Of a stretch of 64,000 nt of DNA, positions 22,941 through 33,944 are shown piece by piece. The notes under the pieces were generated by a model, which was given only the letters and a program-made list of their open reading frames with translations, did not search any database and was not told the origin of the DNA. The translations under genes and the position numbers were made by a program. Within the stretch, counting starts at the first letter, position 1, and each line of letters begins with the position of its first letter. The stretch comes from Bipolaris cookei (taxonomy: Eukaryota; Ascomycota; Dothideomycetes; Pleosporales; Pleosporaceae), in NCBI GenBank assembly GCA_002286855.1, contig NRSV01000012.1:248001-312000 (forward strand). Direction: 5' to 3'.

Positions 22941-24587
22941 TTATTTTATAGACTCATCGTTATTCTCTATATCATCTAATTCTACTTGGCAGATGCGAGA
23001 TTTATGTCCAACTTGGCTGCAACGTCCGCAGCACCGTTCACTGCGCACCCTCTTCGCAGGCATTGCACCGTCGTTACAGCTACCACCTTCTGCTTTAGCG
23101 ATCTGATTAGCTACTTGATTAACTGTCTGAGACACTTTTGCTTGTATGTAGCGCCGCTTACGAATTTTTTTTCGCTTTGTTGACGCTTCAACAGCGTCTC
23201 TTAGGCGACTCATTTCCTCCCGCATTAACACGATATGATGAGCTATCTGCTGGGCTCCCTTACTCAACTGCTGCATCTGCTCTTTGAGAGAATTTGTAGG
23301 AGAAAGTTGCTGGATTTGCATGCGGTTTCGAATAAGCGTAGCCTGCGCCTCCATTTCGCGCGCTTTGCGCGGCGTTTTTGGGTCCCAGGTGCTGCTCTCT
23401 CCCGCTGGTGGAGTTGGCGTACGCAGCACGACGTCAAGCTGTGATAAAACAACATGATAATCGTGTGGCGTAAGCCCAGCACCTCGAAATCCTCCACGAA
23501 TATTTTCTGCTGCAATAGCCTTGTAATAGGCCTTTTTGAACGCTGGTAGGAAGGTTTCTTTGCTGATATGGTGGATGCGATTGCATGCCAAGACCGAGAT
23601 AGCGTCGCCGTACGCGCGCTTTAACGGCGAGAAGCAGCCCACATCAAGAGGCTGTAAAAGGTGCGATGAGTCGAGAGGCATACAGAGGAAGACTATCTTC
23701 TTCTCTTTGCAGAGATCTCGGAAATCCACTGAGCAGTGGCTCTCGTGGCCGTCAATAATGAGCAGCCTATGCGTCCCCACAGGGGGCGCGCATGGGAATC
23801 GAAGTGACGGAGCCAGTCAAGCGCTAGATTGTTGTTCGTCCAGCCGGTAAGATTAACTTGAATAACCCGGCCGCGTGGTAGATTCTCTGTGAACTAGGTA
23901 GAGATAGAACCTTGCCTGCAAAGATGAGAAAGGCCGGGATACGCTTCCCTGTTGCGCCAACGCCTTGTATCAGCGTAACCCACTCCCGATTGGCTGGCTG
24001 GATCTTCTTTGATTTCCCTGGTTCGTCTAATCCTGTAACAACTGACTGTGATAAAATCTTGCCCATAATAAAGCCGGTCTCATCAAAGGTGTAGATATCT
24101 TCGTCTACAATACCATACTTCGCCTTTGTATTCTGAACTAGCTCGAACCAGCCCTTGATAAGCGCTGGATCTTCGCAGGCAACTCGTTGACGATCATATG
24201 GACGGCTCCGGCGCGTATGCAGCTCATGATTGCGCTGGATAAACTTATTAACCTAGTTCTTGCTAACCTCCTCTGCGCCACGCTCTTGGAGTAGTCTATG
24301 AGCCATGTCTCACACGTCGTCTCTCCCACAGGGTAGTCCTTGCTCAGCCTCGACTATTACACGCTTAGTAATAGCCTTCTCTTCTAGTTTTGTTAGGCGC
24401 TTACAGTTTGGCTCGCAGTCGCGTCGAGGGCGCCGCCCAGCGCATCGCTCTCGGATTGTCGTTCATGGGGCGCTTTACACAATAACAGCGCGCATTTCAC
24501 TCTGATCTGATGTGAAGTAAGACTTTGAATAGCTAAGTTAATATTTCGTTTACTATAGATATGCTGCATATTGTATTGTTGAGACAT
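22941..24587 (-). pseudogene. Pogo-type transposase with C-terminal zinc knuckle, multiply broken
   Basis: Reading the minus strand, fragments of one DDE transposase appear in changing frames. The N-terminal part at about 24587-24395 reads into stops. A middle part holds DIYTFDETGFIMGK (about 24093-24050) and ANREWVTLIQGVGATGKRIP. After another break the C-terminal part (23780-22941) is open and contains LLIIDGHESH, HLLQPLDVGCFSPLKRAY and a final CGRCSQVGHKSRIC motif, a CX2CX4HX4C zinc knuckle. The catalytic acidic residues are recognisable in the pieces. At least two frameshifts and several TAG stops separate the pieces, so no full-length product is possible. It is a different family from transposon 1, which lacks the zinc knuckle. 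Confidence 0.88.
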
Positions 24588-24612
24588 TACGCGTCATTGT
24601 TGCGAAGGCATG

Positions 24613-24668
24613 GCTTAGTGGTAGAGCTGACGACTCGGTGGGGCTGACGACTCGATGGTGAAACACGT
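24613..24668 (-). repeat. Right terminal inverted repeat of transposon 2, with internal duplication
   Basis: A 56-base end containing the same sequence as the left repeat, but with the segment GCTGACGACTCGGTGG present twice in tandem (second copy GCTGACGACTCGATGG), making it 17 bases longer than the left repeat. Confidence 0.88.
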
Positions 24669-24853
24669 TATATACAAAAATATTGAATGCCGATTCACCC
24701 TCCTTTTGGAGGTATAGAAATAGGATGTTACTAGATCTACAATCTTGCCAGAAATGCATACAACCCGGCCCTCTTCTACATGTAAGTGGTATCTCAAAAA
24801 ACATGACACACCCAAACGCCAATTGTATGCTGAACAAAACGCCAACTCACTCA

Positions 24854-26653
24854 TCAATATCTGTACTGAGGAATTCGCGGCGTAAGTGGTGAAATTAAAA
24901 CCTGTGTATTCGAATCGCTGGGTGTAACTGTACTGTCACTCAGCATCGTGCTCACACCTTGACTGGTGCTACTTTCTCCATCCGTGTCGTGGTGGTAAGC
25001 TGGCTGTGGTGCTTGTACCTCCTGCCATTTGGGTGTTACTGGTATCATCGACTCGCCATGCAGTTCTTGCGGTTCATCCGTTACCTGAACGACTGTTTTT
25101 TGATCTTGTGGGTAGGCATATCCGACTGCATGGTCGTTGGCAGGAGATGCAAGCTCTATCAATGGCGTGCCGTTGAGTTCTTGTGGGCATGGATCTTTGA
25201 GTGGTAAGACACTTGAAGACATGTTGTTTCCAGATTCGATTTCGGATATGTTTTTGCCTGCCAATTCGTATTGTTGATTGTTCTGTGCCTGCTTCTTGCC
25301 ACGTCGTTTATAGAAACAGAAGAAGAATACCAAGCCAGCAATAACGATACCTGTGACTGCTCCAATTGCTATTCCAACAATTACACCAGTGCCGAGATCT
25401 GACGACGAGGGTTGGGTTGCTAGTAAGTCGCTTGGTGACACGATTGTAATGACTTCTGCAGGGGGTAGAGGGTCAGGAAACACTGCTTGCGCAACCGTAA
25501 AGTTTGCCCGCTCATAGTCGACAATCAAGTATGCCTCCTGTAACAATGTTCGACCAAGTACGTACTGCGATTCATTCGCGGCGCGGCGGATTGGGAAGTA
25601 GTTTGTGGCGTTTTGGTAGAAGGGATACGAAGCTTGCAGATCGAACGCAGCATATGGCAATTGGATATTAGTATAGTTGTTAGTTGCGCCATCCAGCGAG
25701 TTGGTAAGCTTAATGGTAATTGTCGGGTTGTTCGAGACCAGTTGTTCGTGGATAGTATCATTGACAAGATAAAGATCTGTGTGAGGATCATAAGTGAGCC
25801 CAAAGGCGGTTTCGAATTCAGCGCAAACGCTCTCGGGCAACCACAAATGTGGCACAGTTGAATCGATAACGGAAAAATGTGCGCCAGAAGTGAGGGAATA
25901 AGTACCCTGCAGCGTATTGGTGGCCATAATTGAGTTGACACCAACGGTCAGAAGCCGAGAAGGGTTCTGGGAAAATGTAAAAGACAGGTTGTCGGTGATG
26001 GTGTCGAATCGTGTCGCATCGTAGCCTCCAAGAATTAGGCTTCCCAGGACGGACTTTAATCGGTACTTTGCGCCTGCCGTATACGCGTAGGAAAAACTAG
26101 GTATTTGTTTGTTCTCGCGTAGTTGATAGAGCGTCGAATCAACCGGTCGGCTTTGGCTGTTGAAGCTGGATTTGACCTGACCAAGCCCAAGCATTCCCAG
26201 ATAATAATCGGGATCTGCTATAGCAGAGACGATGGAACCTGTGAGGGACAGAGACGAGCCGTGATCGGCGGCGGCTCCCAGGGATACAATGTCAGTTCCG
26301 AACAGGCCTCGTCCGGTGTAGTTGAGGGCCTCCTCCAAATCGACTTCGAACTGCCCTATCGCTGACCATGTTGACGACGCGGTGACCTGAAAGCCGGTGT
26401 TTTGCGCACTGTTGAAGATTTCGATTCCGCGAAGCTGGGGACAGTTTGAGGGGTCGACTCCAGCCAAGCAACCCTCTGGAGCAATTACATAAGTGACGCC
26501 TGCTTTGGTGCTCGGTATTAGACGGAAATCCTGGCCGGGCGACCCAACACTGACTTTGAACGTGCTCCAGCTGCCATCAGCGCCGTCGAACTTGCCCGAG
26601 GGAGGAACAGTGTAGGGCGCGAGGGCGCCCGTTGCCCGCGCAGCGAGACTCAT
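24854..26653 (-). CDS. Membrane-anchored aspartic-protease-like protein, probably not catalytic
   Basis: A 599-residue intronless protein on the minus strand. Residues about 20-395 follow the pepsin (A1) fold pattern: WSTFKVSVGSPGQDFRLIPS at the first lobe, GLFGTDIVSLG, YLGMLGLGQ, SVLGSLILGGYDATRF and YVLGRTLLQEAYLIVDYE. A single membrane helix follows at about 423-448 (GVIVGIAIGAVTGIVIAGLV) with a KRRGKK stop-transfer and a disordered cytoplasmic tail. The first catalytic motif, normally DTGS, is replaced by PSTKAG (residues 47-52); the second region reads VIDSTVPHLWLP, which keeps the Asp but not the usual DTG/DSG. This argues for a non-peptidase role, for example as a surface sensor or binding protein. 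No clear signal peptide follows the chosen ATG, so a small upstream exon may be missing. Several N-glycosylation sequons (NYT, NLS, NDT, NAT) fit an extracellular lobe. Confidence 0.82.
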   Translation of the reverse strand: MSLAARATGALAPYTVPPSGKFDGADGSWSTFKVSVGSPGQDFRLIPSTKAGVTYVIAPEGCLAGVDPSNCPQLRGIEIFNSAQNTGFQVTASSTWSAIGQFEVDLEEALNYTGRGLFGTDIVSLGAAADHGSSLSLTGSIVSAIADPDYYLGMLGLGQVKSSFNSQSRPVDSTLYQLRENKQIPSFSYAYTAGAKYRLKSVLGSLILGGYDATRFDTITDNLSFTFSQNPSRLLTVGVNSIMATNTLQGTYSLTSGAHFSVIDSTVPHLWLPESVCAEFETAFGLTYDPHTDLYLVNDTIHEQLVSNNPTITIKLTNSLDGATNNYTNIQLPYAAFDLQASYPFYQNATNYFPIRRAANESQYVLGRTLLQEAYLIVDYERANFTVAQAVFPDPLPPAEVITIVSPSDLLATQPSSSDLGTGVIVGIAIGAVTGIVIAGLVFFFCFYKRRGKKQAQNNQQYELAGKNISEIESGNNMSSSVLPLKDPCPQELNGTPLIELASPANDHAVGYAYPQDQKTVVQVTDEPQELHGESMIPVTPKWQEVQAPQPAYHHDTDGESSTSQGVSTMLSDSTVTPSDSNTQVLISPLTPRIPQYRY

Positions 26654-27889
26654 GATACAGGGAACGAAGGGAGGTGAGCAAGCAGATGCCCATTGAGGGG
26701 AGCGGCGCAGGGCCTTAGTCAGTGGACGAGGTGGGGTGCGAGTGACATGGTATGTTGACCCCTTGGTCGGAGAATTATCGACTCAGCCTCAATTACCAAG
26801 AGGCTAGCCTTGAAGAGTCGCGAAGGTTTGAAGGAATGGGATGGATGCGCGACGGCGTTCCGCGGAGTGGCTCCATGGCTCCCGAGGCGACGATCACCGG
26901 CCATGCTCATCATCCTAAGCTTGCCGAAAGCCTACCTAGCGCGACATGTAGGGCGGTGAATACGAGACGGCATGGGAGCGGCACAAGGGTGAAGTCGTGT
27001 TGAGGGATGGTCTTCTGGTCTTGCTAGGCTTGCAGCCAATAGGAGGCTGCGGTGTTGGAGCTCGCCGCTTGCCATGTCAGCCTCCATTCACTTATCTGTC
27101 ACAACCACCCTGCAGTCTTCCTTAATGCCACTCCTGTTGAGCTCATGCCGTTGCCGCCAGTGTCATGTCCATCTCCACCGGGCGACACTTAGCAGTCTGG
27201 GGTAGTAACTTGAAAATGTCGCAAGCGGCCTGCCTGTCTCTTCAGACGCAATACATATCTGTGTAGTACGTACCTGCGCACCATACGTGCATACACAACT
27301 CAGTCATGGCTTGGGCTGCTCCTCTGTTCGCGCTGGCGCAACGCCGCCATCGCCGCCCTCTTCCATTGTCACGTCCGTATTTTGTCGGCCACGCGGATGG
27401 CGGTTCCAAGGGGATGTATCACGTGGATACCTTAGGTCAGAGTTTGCCATGGCCCCAGTGTCAGCGTCGTCGAAATACTACCGGTTCGGGCTTGTGGCTA
27501 GCAGCAAAGTTCACTTCGGCAGTGCCAGAGCACATCGAAGTGGAAAGGCCTGGTACCAGGTGACGGGTACTGGGCTTACTGCCAGCACATTGTCGTCGGG
27601 CACAGGTAGAGTTGGGGCATCTCCTGACATAATAGCACACAGCACATGTAAGTATTCATGTAAGTACATACGCGTCCACGGCATGTCGCATTGCCAAGTC
27701 TGGTGCCCACCAGGAGATGCGCATGGACCGTCGTCATCCAGCGCGGTAAATGCACTTGGTCTGCCATCATCAAACCTACCCGATCGGAGCATCACTCGCT
27801 AATTTCCTCTCGTCGCTGCTGCGCTGCAACAACGTCTTGTTTTGACCTTTGCACTGTCACTCGCTTTGTGTAAAGGGAATCATAGCAGG
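26654..27889. other. Divergent intergenic region
   Basis: About 1.2 kb between the aspartic-protease-like gene and the surface repeat-protein gene. It includes both promoters. A frame of 171 codons at 27287-27802 has no ATG-proximal domain or splice support and is not called. Confidence 0.5.
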
Positions 27890-30856
27890 ATGCGCACATT
27901 CGCTTGTTTATATGTGTCTGCCTTGTTCGCCATTGGCGTAGAAGCCAGAGCCAAACATGTAATCAGTATGTACCCTCTACTACACTTACCCTCTCTCTGC
28001 CAGCCATGTTTCCTTATGACTAATCATTTGTAGGTGGTATGTTGCAGCATCCAACTTTGTAGGTACACAGCAGAAAGATTGATCACCCTAGACCTCTTTT
28101 CTTGGAATTCCCTTCCTCCGGTTGATGCTCCACATGAGGAATGGCACGCACCCGAAGCCCCACAGGCTGCATCTCCTCCCCTTGATCCGAACAATACTCA
28201 AGAGGCTGCATTGCCCACAACACTTCCTTATCTTGTTGCGAGCCCTGCACATGCACCAATTGCACCCAGTCCCCAGCGTTCAGGTCCAATCTATACAAAT
28301 ACGACGCCTACAAGCAGCCCGACGCCAGTGGTATCTACAGTAATCACCTATACTCCTCCTTTGCCACCAACCCATTTCCCACAGGTTACTCCAGTCAACC
28401 AAACTTCGTGTTCCACACGTAACTCATCATGCACAGGCTGCTTGCTTGCAGCCAAACTTCCTATAACTACTTGGTTTGATTCTGCCGGGCTTTTCGAACG
28501 CTGGACTAGCACGGTTGTGACCGAGACCATCGTTACTGAGTACATCACCTACTTGAACAATAGCACCATCGACACGGTCGTTACCCAGGAGCACACTGTC
28601 AATCAAACAAAAACTGTTACAGGCAGTAACGATGAAATCATTACTCACACTACGCCCACATTCACTGTAGAGGTTACGAATGGGGTATACCTACAGTTCG
28701 ATGCAGGACCCACCTATGTCATCTACAATCATATATTTGGTGGACCAGACCAATATGTCAGCTTGCGCTTTCCTCAGAAAAACAGGACTCTCACGCAATG
28801 TGTGCCTAAAGAGACTTCGCTAAAAGACTGGGAGCCACCCAGGACTGCACTACAAAACTGGACCCATTTTGTAGTAACGCACACGGAACCACTGCAAACA
28901 AGCACTACGAGTCAATACAATTTCCCGTTGCCCACCCAGGTCATTCAATACCTTGAGCAAGAGCCGGTCATTCAGTCGCAATTTCAGGGCTTGGATCTTG
29001 CTTCATGTTCCTTTCGTAGACCTAGCCTCAGTGATTCCCTCGGGCTATCCTTGCCCCCTCCTAGTGTTCCCTCATCTACGCCGCCTAGTTTGGAGTTGCC
29101 TCCTCCTGCTGCTCCGCCTGCGCCCACGTCTCAACCGATTATGATGTCACCAACGACGTCGACTTTCCTTTCGACAACATATGAGTCTACTTCTGTTCAC
29201 AACACGGTGCGCGGTTGTTTGAGGTGCCTCCCCAACTCTCCGGTGTCGCTCAAAGCTGATCTACCTTCACCGACTTCTGCGGGCAACCCCGATATACATA
29301 GCCTTCTGCCCCCACCAAGCGAGCTCAACAAGCCAAGTGACAACATACCTAGACCTTTGAATGTGCCCAAACCAACCATAAGTGCGCCTGGACCGATTGC
29401 AAGCCCAGCTGGTCTGGTCTCAGGCGAGCCTGGCAGACCAGGTCACCAAGATCAAGACTTTCCGAATTGGCTTCCTTCTATGATCGTCGTTGGAGGCCAG
29501 ACACTCAGACCAGGGCAAACTCAAACGGTCGACGGAGTCCCTGTTATCTTTCCCGGGAATGGTGAGGGAGCAGGGATTATTGTGGGCGGTAGCACAGTTG
29601 CTCTCGATGTAGCAGCAACACCAGGATCTCCCGTGCTCACAGTCGGCGGAGGAACAATCGCTGCCAATCCACAAGGAGAGTTTGTCTTCGGGACAGAAAC
29701 TTTAAAGCCAGGAGGCCCACCGGTCATTGTCAATGGAAACACTGTTAGTCTTGGCCCTGGTGGTGTTGCTGTTGTCAATGGCGCCACACAGATTATCACT
29801 GCTGGGCTTCCGCCCTCTGTTGCTGTTCCTCCTGCATCAGTTGTAGGTGATCGTACCATATTTACGACAACAGTTGGGGGTTTGACGGTCGGTGTTGTAG
29901 CACCTGGTCAGGCGGTAGGCGCAGGCAGTTGGGTTGTGGTCGATGGCCAAGCAGCTTACATACCTGCTCCTGGCCAAACTCTCACGCCTGGCGGCGCCCT
30001 TACCCTTGCTGGAATTACATATTCTCTGCCTCAAGGCGTACCGGGTAGTGTTGTTGTGATCAACGGTCAAACAGCTTACGTACCCGCTCCTGGTCAAACC
30101 CTCACACCCGGCGGCGCTCTCACCATTTCAGGGACTACATACTCCTTACCTGAAGGTGCACCAGCCGGTGTTGTTGTGATCAACGGTCAAACAGCTTACG
30201 TACCCGCTCCTGGTCAAACCCTCACACCCGGTGGCGCTCTCACCATTTCAGGAACTACATACTCCTTACCTGAAGGTGCACCAGCCGGTGTTGTTGTGAT
30301 CAACGGTCAAACAGCTTACGTGCCCGCTCCTGGTCAAACCCTCACACCCGGTGGCGCTCTCACCATTTCAGGAACTACATACTCCTTACCTGAAGGTGCA
30401 CCAGCCGGTGTTGTCGTGATCAACGGCGTTACATCTACCATGACTCCTGGTGCTATTATAACACCTGCTCCTGCGCTGACGATCAACGATGTCACATACA
30501 CACAAACAGTAAGGGATGGAACAACGGAGTACGTGTTAGGTGATGGCACAACGCTTGTACCTGGTTCCACGGTTGAAATGGATGGAACAACATACTCTTT
30601 GGATAAATCAGGTACAGCCTTGATTATCAACGGGCAGACGAGCACTGTTCACAGTCTCCCGAAGAGTAATAGTGCAAGCACTACCAGCTCAAACATGGCA
30701 TCTATAACGACAAGTCGCAACGCTGGCGATCTTATTGCGAGTGGTGTGGGCCAGACCAGCAAAGGTGTTGGTGCCTCAGTACAGCATGCAGGCATTGACA
30801 AGTGGGTGGAGAGTCTAGTCATTGGCATTGCAGGTTGGTTTTTGGTGTTGTTTTAA
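27890..30856 (+). CDS. GPI-anchored-type surface protein with 40-residue repeats
   Basis: A roughly 960-residue Ser/Thr/Pro-rich surface protein. Exon 1 (27890-27958) encodes a signal peptide, MRTFACLYVSALFAIGVEA. Exon 2 is read from 28034 to 30856. The intron (GTAATC donor, ATTTGTAG acceptor, 75 nt) is chosen because it keeps the frame; an alternative donor at 27966 with acceptors at 28070 or 28073 would also fit and would remove 12-14 residues. The N-terminal half has Pro-rich linkers and several cysteines. The C-terminal half is built from repeats of the type VVINGQTAYVPAPGQTLTPG...ISGTTYSLPEGAPAG, 40 residues long, and looser versions before them. The end (DKWVESLVIGIAGWFLVLF) is a hydrophobic tail without charged residues after it, as in GPI-attachment signals. 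Likely in the cell wall or plasma membrane outer face. A broken relative is at 61918. Confidence 0.8.
29941..30420 (+). repeat. Four tandem 120-bp coding repeats
   Basis: Period exactly 120 bp: 29941-30060 (diverged), 30061-30180, 30181-30300 and 30301-30420. The last three differ from one another at only a few positions, so they are recent copies. Each encodes 40 residues, keeping the reading frame. Confidence 0.97.
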
Positions 30857-31750
30857 AAAGCAATTTGGGTGGTTGGACTAATATCGTTCATGGTTTCGTT
30901 TATATGATAGCGTGGCGCTTTGGGATCGGAAAAAGGGGGTTGGAAATCCTGGATACACATCGTGACTTGGCATGGGAGAACACATTGAGCCAAGGCACCA
31001 TCATCTCGAGCAGTACATGTGGTTATACTGTATGTCATACTAAAGTAATATCTAGTCTACTGGATCGCGTTTAATGAAAAGAGAATAAATGAATATATAA
31101 TTCAAGGTCTACGTTGATGCATGAGTGAAAGCCGTTCGTATTCAATACACTAGAATGATGTGAGGGCATATAGTGGACCGAGATGCTGCTCAATTACTTG
31201 CGTCGTACGGGTCATTCAGATGGAGAAGGTAGATTTGATCATATGGGCGGAGTAACGAGGTGAAGATTTTGATGGACTACTAGTTTGTTGAAGGGGCTCA
31301 CCTGGTACACAAAGATAGTCGGGGTAGAGCGGGCGCAACTAGAGAACACGAGATCAATATAAACTCTTTGAATAGTCAATTTCAATGCATAACCCATACT
31401 ATAGAACAAAGGACCTAACACTACTTAGCTAAGCTATTTGCTACTATCAGTATCTAGGTGAGCCCTGATGACGGCATTGCGTTATTTGAGAAAAAACCAA
31501 AAGTGCTGAGTTTGGCTCATGAGATACGCCTTTTATTCTCATTCCACATCTAAAAACTCCTTTGATGACAATGATATTGTGGAAGCGGGCAGATTGAAGT
31601 TGTTGTGAAGACATGGTTCGCAGCCGAATCGGGGATAGTCGCAACCAAGTGCCGAGCCCGCTCAGAAACCTCATCGCAGCATCCTCATCAGCAACCCGCG
31701 ATCCTGAAAGCTGCCCCCCATCTCCGCAATCCATCTCCTCTCTACCCGCT
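30857..31750. other. Intergenic region
   Basis: About 0.9 kb containing the 3' region of the surface-protein gene and the promoter of the ATP synthase gene. An in-frame ATG at 31613 would lengthen the ATP synthase protein by 46 residues, but the added sequence is not like a presequence, so it is taken as leader. Confidence 0.55.
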
Positions 31751-32669
31751 ATGTCTGCAGCTCGAGCCTTCAGCACCGCTTTCCGGGCCGGTGCGCCCCG
31801 CGCCCCAATTTCTGCCCGCTATGCCGCCACTCGAAGCTATGCCGCCGCCGCCCCATCTGGCTCTGCCATCAAGCCCCCAGTTGCCCTCTTCGGCGTTGAC
31901 GGAACCTACGCGAGCGCTCTGGTACGACCTCCACGAGTCCAATTGGCCATCTAGCAATGGTTGGGAGGATGCAAAACGAAGGGAGACAATGGGAGGTTTT
32001 GGAGAAAAGGAAAGCTTGGCTAACATTTTATGTGTGTTAGTACACCGCGGCGGCAAAGACCAACGCCCTCGAGCCCACGGCCAAGTCTCTGTCGAACCTC
32101 CAGAGTGTATTCCAGAAGGACGCCAAGCTCAACGAGATTCTCAACGCGCCTTCGCTGTCTGTGTCGGATAAGCAGCAGATTGTGCAAGAGCTCCAGAAGC
32201 ACATTGGCAGCGCTGACAAGGAGGGTATCGTCAAGAATCTGCTCAACACGCTCGCCGGGAACAACCGATTGAGCGTGCTAAAGGGCGTTGTTGAGAAGTT
32301 TGGCGTGCTCATGGGTGCGCACCGTGGTGAGGTCGAACTTACCGTTACTAGCGCTGCGGTACGTAGAATCTTCTGGATGTTGGAGAGTGTCTCAAAACTC
32401 GATGACGATGGGCGCGGGAGAGAAATGGTGTTGATGAGATACAATGACTGACAAGAAAGCAGCCTCTTGACAACCGGACAATCAGCCGCCTTGAGACTGC
32501 CATTAAGAACTCGCAATACGTAACTAGCGGCCAGACGCTCAAGGTTGTGCCCAAGGTCAACCCAGAAATCCGTGGTGGACTTATTGTCGAGATTGCCGAT
32601 CGCACGATTGACTTGTCTGTCGCCAACAAGATGGCCAAGATGAACAAGCTCCTCACCGAGGCTTTGTAA
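31751..32669 (+). CDS. ATP5: Mitochondrial ATP synthase subunit 5 (OSCP)
   Basis: A 231-residue precursor of the oligomycin-sensitivity-conferring protein, which links F1 to the peripheral stalk of ATP synthase on the matrix side. Exons are 31751-31921, 32041-32358 and 32463-32669; both introns (119 and 104 nt) are in phase 0. The N-terminus MSAARAFSTAFRAGAPRAPI with RSYAAAA is a typical mitochondrial presequence. The OSCP pattern is VALFGVDGTYASAL-YTAAAKTN, then LEPTAKSLSNLQSVF, LLNTLAGNNRLSVLKGVVEK and, near the end, LKVVPKVNPEIRGGLIVEIADRTIDLSV. The length fits the family (yeast precursor 212). An upstream in-frame ATG exists but is less likely. Confidence 0.95.
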
Positions 32670-33944
32670 GCCTATAAGTGTGTGTATGTGCGTCTGTGCA
32701 TACGGTGAATGGACAGTGAGGGAAGGGAGATGCGTATTTTAGATGAGTCTCGGAAAAAGAGCAATTTATTACCATCTACCACCTTGATTTTATGCAAGTA
32801 TAAGGGAGTGATTTGAGTGTATACGACTTGAGTGTCAAAGTGTCAAAGTGACTGGTGGTTTACGAGTCAGAGAATTGATGCAGTGACCTATTCTCCCCAG
32901 CATGTTCGATAACCCTAACATCTCCACTAAACCTCTGGTCTAGTAGCCTCCTGCTCCTCCTTCTCCTGCTCCTCCTTCTCCTGCTACTACTACTACCAGT
33001 ATCCTACCCATCTCACTTCCAGACAGACAAATGGATTCCCTTCTACTACTACCCCTGTGCCTGTCCCTTCCCCTCCATCCTGTGCTCCCCTTCCCCTCCT
33101 CCTCTTTCTTCCCTTTCAGCACCCTCTCTCAAACTCGAATCAACAATCCACCCACTATCATACTCCTCTCTCTGCATCGTCTTCTGACCCACATCCAGCG
33201 TCGACGCCAGCCCTTTGATCTCAGCGTTACTATACTCGCCCGAGTGGAAGCGGTATTAAGAAAGCAAGTCGTTCATGTGTGATGCGGTGTGGACTTGGAT
33301 TGTCCCATGGTTCTAGCTTTTCTGAGATATCTCTCGTGTCAGCTTTTGATACCAATACTATCCCTTCTTCGTCCTCTTTTGGGATTGTGTCTTTTTGAAG
33401 TGGGGATATAAGAGGTAAAAAAAAGGTTGGGGGAGAGAAACGTACGACGGTGGTGGGAAAGGAAAAGAAGAATGAGGATGTTTCTTTTTCAGAGTTCTGC
33501 GATGATGAAGGGGGCGGGCGGAGGTTGGGGGTTAGGCTTGGGACTTCGGTGATGGAGGCTAGGGGTTTGAAGCGAGTTGGGTCTTTTTGCTGTGACTGCT
33601 GCTGTTGCTGTTGTGGATGCGGAGGTGCGCTGTTGGTCGTTGTACTGGCTGGAGTCGGAAATGACGTTGCGGCTACAGATGGCGTGGAATGAATATGCCT
33701 TGTGGTGTTTGAAGTACTCCTTGGTGATGTTGATACTGTGTGAGTGGTGTTGCGGACAGGAGCGGGTGTGAATGAACACGTAGTTTGTTTTTGAAACTGT
33801 TTGGGGGAAAAGATGAGGCGAGTTCATCAATTGTGGTTCAGCCGGGCCAAATGGGTATAATGGAACAATCAGAAGAGGATAAATTCATGAAAGAGAAGGT
33901 ACCCGAGAACAATATGCAAAACAGTGGATCTATGCTGCCCAGTT
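32670..33944. other. Intergenic region between convergent genes
   Basis: About 1.27 kb between the ATP synthase and battenin stop codons. It contains a C/T-rich tandem block (repeated CTCCTGCTCCTCCTT units at about 32946-32998, continuing pyrimidine-rich to 33120) and a GCTGTTGCTGTTG-like stretch near 33590-33615. Frames open here on both strands are due to these repeats. No gene is supported. Confidence 0.55.

Larger units (their letters stand above)
22840..24668 (-). mobile_element. Pogo-type DNA transposon 2 with intact ends, inactivated
   Basis: A second, different element of about 1.83 kb. It starts with ACATGTTTCACCACCGAG and ends with the inverted form ...ATGGTGAAACACGT. Both ends are preceded or followed by TA (22838-22839 and 24669-24670), the target-site duplication expected for the Tc1/mariner-pogo superfamily. 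The transposase pseudogene is on the minus strand. Only about 20 bases separate it from transposon 1, so the two lie tail to tail. Confidence 0.88.

Noticed and set aside
27287..27802. Plus-strand open frame of 171 codons in the divergent promoter region
   Set aside because: Mixed composition, opposing frames also open, no domain; it lies where two promoters are expected.
31613..31750. Upstream in-frame ATG for ATP5
   Set aside because: Would add 46 Ser/Pro/Arg-rich residues before a normal mitochondrial presequence; the ATG at 31751 fits the family better.
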